A DNA stretch of 64,000 bases, taken from contig JAUPFP010000029.1 in assembly GCA_036925085.1 (NCBI GenBank), positions 2,370,501 to 2,434,500 on the forward strand. Reading direction: 5' to 3'. The DNA is from Brachycybe producta. Taxonomy: Eukaryota > Arthropoda > Diplopoda > Playtdesmida > Andrognathidae. The notes beneath the pieces were generated by a model. That model searched no databases. It was not told where the DNA came from and was given only the letters and a program-made list of their open reading frames with translations. The translations under genes and the position numbers were made by a program. This document shows positions 61,784-64,000 of the stretch, one piece after another (positions within the stretch are counted from its first letter, which is position 1; the number at the start of each line of letters is the position of its first letter).

Positions 61784-64000
61784 TGGACGGAAAGAAAGAG
61801 AAAATGAAGAGTGAAACAGATTATAATATTAGTTCTGATTTTCAGACTCCTTTGAAGGTAAAATTAGTAATTCAAAGTCACTTTTATGACACTGAATGTA
61901 TAAAATGTAATAAAGAACGTTGAATACGAAAAAAGAAACAAATCTCTTTAGTAATACGAAATTATCTTCGTTGCTTCTCGACAGAAGCTACGAAAGGCTC
62001 AAAAGGTGGCTAAAACCGTCGAAATCGTTACGATAAGTTCCCAAGCATCGGATCCTGTAAATAGTGGTAACATTTATTAAATTTAAACGACTAAAACAAG
62101 AAATGTCCTGATAAACGTGTAATATTAGTAAATTCTTCGTTTTGCGCTTCAGAAAGTCTCGAAAGTAAATCTAACAGGCTGGACGACGTTTCGGAACGTC
62201 CCGACGAAGATTATGACACAAAAAAGAAGTGTCCTACGTGTTCGAAAAGTATTCCAATTGCGACTTTTTCGTCTCATTCAATCTACTGTTTAAAGCAGTT
62301 TGAAAGACAACAGGCAAAACCAGGGTGTAGTCGCAGAAATGTTGACTTGGAACTTGTTTGTTTAGTTTGCAATAAAGATCTGAGTCATATGAACGCAACT
62401 CGTAGAGCGCAACATATGAATAAGTACAGCTTAAAAGAGGAACGATTCTCACAATTGAAAAAACTAAATTTTTGTCTGAAAAATCTTTAGATGTCTCGAT
62501 AAATTGGAAGAGACGGACAGTGACTCTTTAGCTGAAAGTAACACTGTTACCGTTCTTAACTGTCCTGTATGTTCATTTTGCCCCAGTTCACAAAAGGTTA
62601 TTATTTACGAATTAGTTTAGCGTTGGGCTTTCACAGATGAGCGTCTTTTAGTGGTCGATGCTGTTCTGTGGTTGACACTATTGCTATGGAAAGCGGTCTA
62701 ATCTTGTAACACGAGTGGCTTCTTGGCCATTTTGCCATCAGACAGTGGTCGATCTCCACCACCGACGACAGCGTTTTTTATTTTGAAGCACTCCACTTGT
62801 CAATTAACTGTCGCGTCTCTGCGCCTCCTGTAAACCACAGGAGGTGCAGAGATTGCAACTGCTTTATGCAGTTTACTGAAATATATTAGGACCACTTCTC
62901 AACCACTGGCAGTTGACTGGTAGCCTGTTTCCGCGACATGCCTAACAGTTTTTACAGTCGATTGTCGACCACTAAAAGACGCTTGTCTGTAAACGTCTTA
63001 CATACTTACAAGTGTAATCTTTGTATCTGGTTAAAATGCAGGCGAGATTATCTCATTTAAAGCAATGTGCGAAAAAACATGGGATATCAACAAAAAAGAT
63101 TATCGAGTTTGTTCAGCTTCAAGAACGGCAAGCGCAAGAACGGAAAGCCATGGGTCTTTCTGAGATGCCGCCTCCTCCAAAAAGAGTTGTTCAGAAGACA
63201 AGGAGTCGAGCGACACGTCAAAGACGGCACGAAAGCGCAGAAGAGGATCATGCGTAATTTAATTAAGTAAAGAGTTTTGGTCGACAATTAAGCCTCTATA
63301 AATACCTTTTAGTGGTTCAGAGGAGATGCAAATGGCCATGGCGATGTCTTTATCTACTAGTCAAGAAAGAGTACAAGAAGATGACAACCGTGTGGGCGAG
63401 TTGTTGTTGGCTCTCGGTCATACTACGAAACCTTCAGAGATTCCTTCGAAAAAGAGAAGAAAGAAAAACGAGTGCGTCGCTTAAATGAGCCGTTTATGTA
63501 TAAAAAAAAACAGAACATTAATAATCTGTTCTTACCTTTAGGAAATCGGAAACTCCTATTTTACTGTTGCGTTCGGAGGAAGATCGTTCAGCAATTGTTT
63601 CATGTAGAGTTGAAGAGATACTAGCAGAGGCAGGCAAACAATATTTTGTAATTTCTTTTGTTGGAAATTTTGTCTTTATAAGGATTCTTTTTATTTCAAA
63701 CAAAAGAAGCCGTATGGCTCCTTAGTGAACTGGGAAAAGGTGCCACCACACCGCAGCATTCTCAAACGAACAGAAGAATGTCATCTTTGGAAGTTAGCGT
63801 CTCTTTCAAAGGAACTCACAAAAGATCCTTTGGTCTTCTACGTGAAGGATTTGGAGCCTTTTGTGTCACCTTGTAAGTTGAAACCAGGGTCAAAACAAAA
63901 AAGGCTGTCTATGGTTCCCGGATATGGATCATTGACTCAACCCGTGAACGAGGTGGACGAAGACGGTGTCGAGGCTGCCAACGAAAGCGGAGACGAAATT
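61783..64000 (+). CDS. SLX4: SLX4 structure-specific endonuclease scaffold, 5' part (partial)
   Basis: Scaffold for SLX1, MUS81 and XPF nucleases in crosslink repair and Holliday-junction resolution. Exons join in phase: 61783-61857, 61985-62066, 62153-62423, 62491-62596, 63042-63253, 63313-63471, 63542-63647 and 63707 to the window end. Three Cys/His fingers are visible: CPTCSKSIPIATFSSHSIYC, then CLVCNKDLSHMNATRRAQHM with NKC, then CPVC...ARLSHLKQCAKKHG. The last two align with the two UBZ4 fingers of human SLX4 (CQICQKNLSAMNVTRREQHV; SHLKQCA). MAMAMSLSTSQE matches the MALSRSE helix after the fingers. SILKRTEECHLWKLASL and DPLVFYVKDLEPFV match the MLR/XPF-binding region. The BTB, SAP and SLX1-binding domains lie beyond the edge. 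The start ATG overlaps the upstream stop codon. Confidence 0.9.
61909..61914 (+). terminator. Candidate polyadenylation signal of the small membrane protein gene
   Basis: AATAAA in the first SLX4 intron, 125 bases after the upstream stop codon. Use of it would give a monocistronic mRNA for the membrane protein; splicing past it would give SLX4. Confidence 0.5.
62633..62992. mobile_element. MITE-like element in SLX4 intron 4
   Basis: The left end is CAGATGAGCGTCTTTTAGTG then GTCGA. The right end, inverted, is CAGACAAGCGTCTTTTAGTG then GTCGA. Inside is a perfect-looking hairpin at ~62817-62851 (CTCTGCGCCTCCTG / CAGGAGGTGCAGAG, one G-T change). No ORF and no clear target duplication. Confidence 0.75.

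Noticed and set aside
63601..63710. GC donor after GAGGCAG in SLX4 exon 7
   Set aside because: A GT donor after TATTTT (63648) keeps phase 0 with the next exon, so no unusual intron is needed.

Overview
The window is nuclear DNA from a metazoan animal, probably a compact, AT-rich invertebrate genome. It has many short introns with conserved animal splice phases, a nuclear Gly tRNA gene with internal promoter boxes, and an animal gene set: NIPA, MRPL15, TAF7, FRY, PEX3, TERF2IP/RAP1, JADE, GLIS, centrin and SLX4. I cannot place the phylum. Short (TTAGG)n runs inside one repeat family recall the arthropod telomere repeat, but that is weak evidence. No bacterial, plastid or viral gene block was seen.

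Layout. 1-1273: 5' part of a NIPA magnesium transporter (minus). 3135-3581: a very short Topors-like RING protein (minus). 4247-7353: tandem array of ~0.7 kb repeat units carrying tRNA-like promoters and TTAGG runs. 7970-8860: intronless MRPL15 (plus), then tRNA-Gly(UCC) at 9159-9230. 9480-10757: a second, inverted part of the same array. 11132-13121: TAF7 (plus). 14122-34254: the large furry (FRY) gene (minus), whose introns are full of short inverted-repeat elements. 35479-37827: hAT-transposase-derived single-exon gene (minus). 40031-41113: intronless PEX3 (plus). 41953-43381: CRAL-TRIO/SEC14 protein (plus). 44031-48182: a thirteen-exon RAP1 telomere protein with two Myb domains (minus). 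50291-55238: JADE PHD-finger protein (minus). 57451-58493: GLIS-type five-zinc-finger factor (plus). 59341-60071: centrin (plus). 60775-61783: small single-pass membrane protein whose stop codon overlaps the SLX4 start codon. 61783-64000: 5' part of SLX4 (plus, runs off the edge).

The genes are unrelated housekeeping and regulatory loci, not a functional cluster. The one tight pairing is the small membrane protein with SLX4 (TAATG overlap). The most distinctive features are the two-Myb RAP1, the extra SLX4 zinc finger, the miniature Topors/STUbL-like protein, GC-AG introns, and a dense set of MITE-like elements. Three of these keep exact 8-bp target duplications, one has TA ends, and two are nested inside other elements. 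Exon borders were read by eye from splice signals, reading-frame phase and remembered family conservation; they may be off by a base in places.
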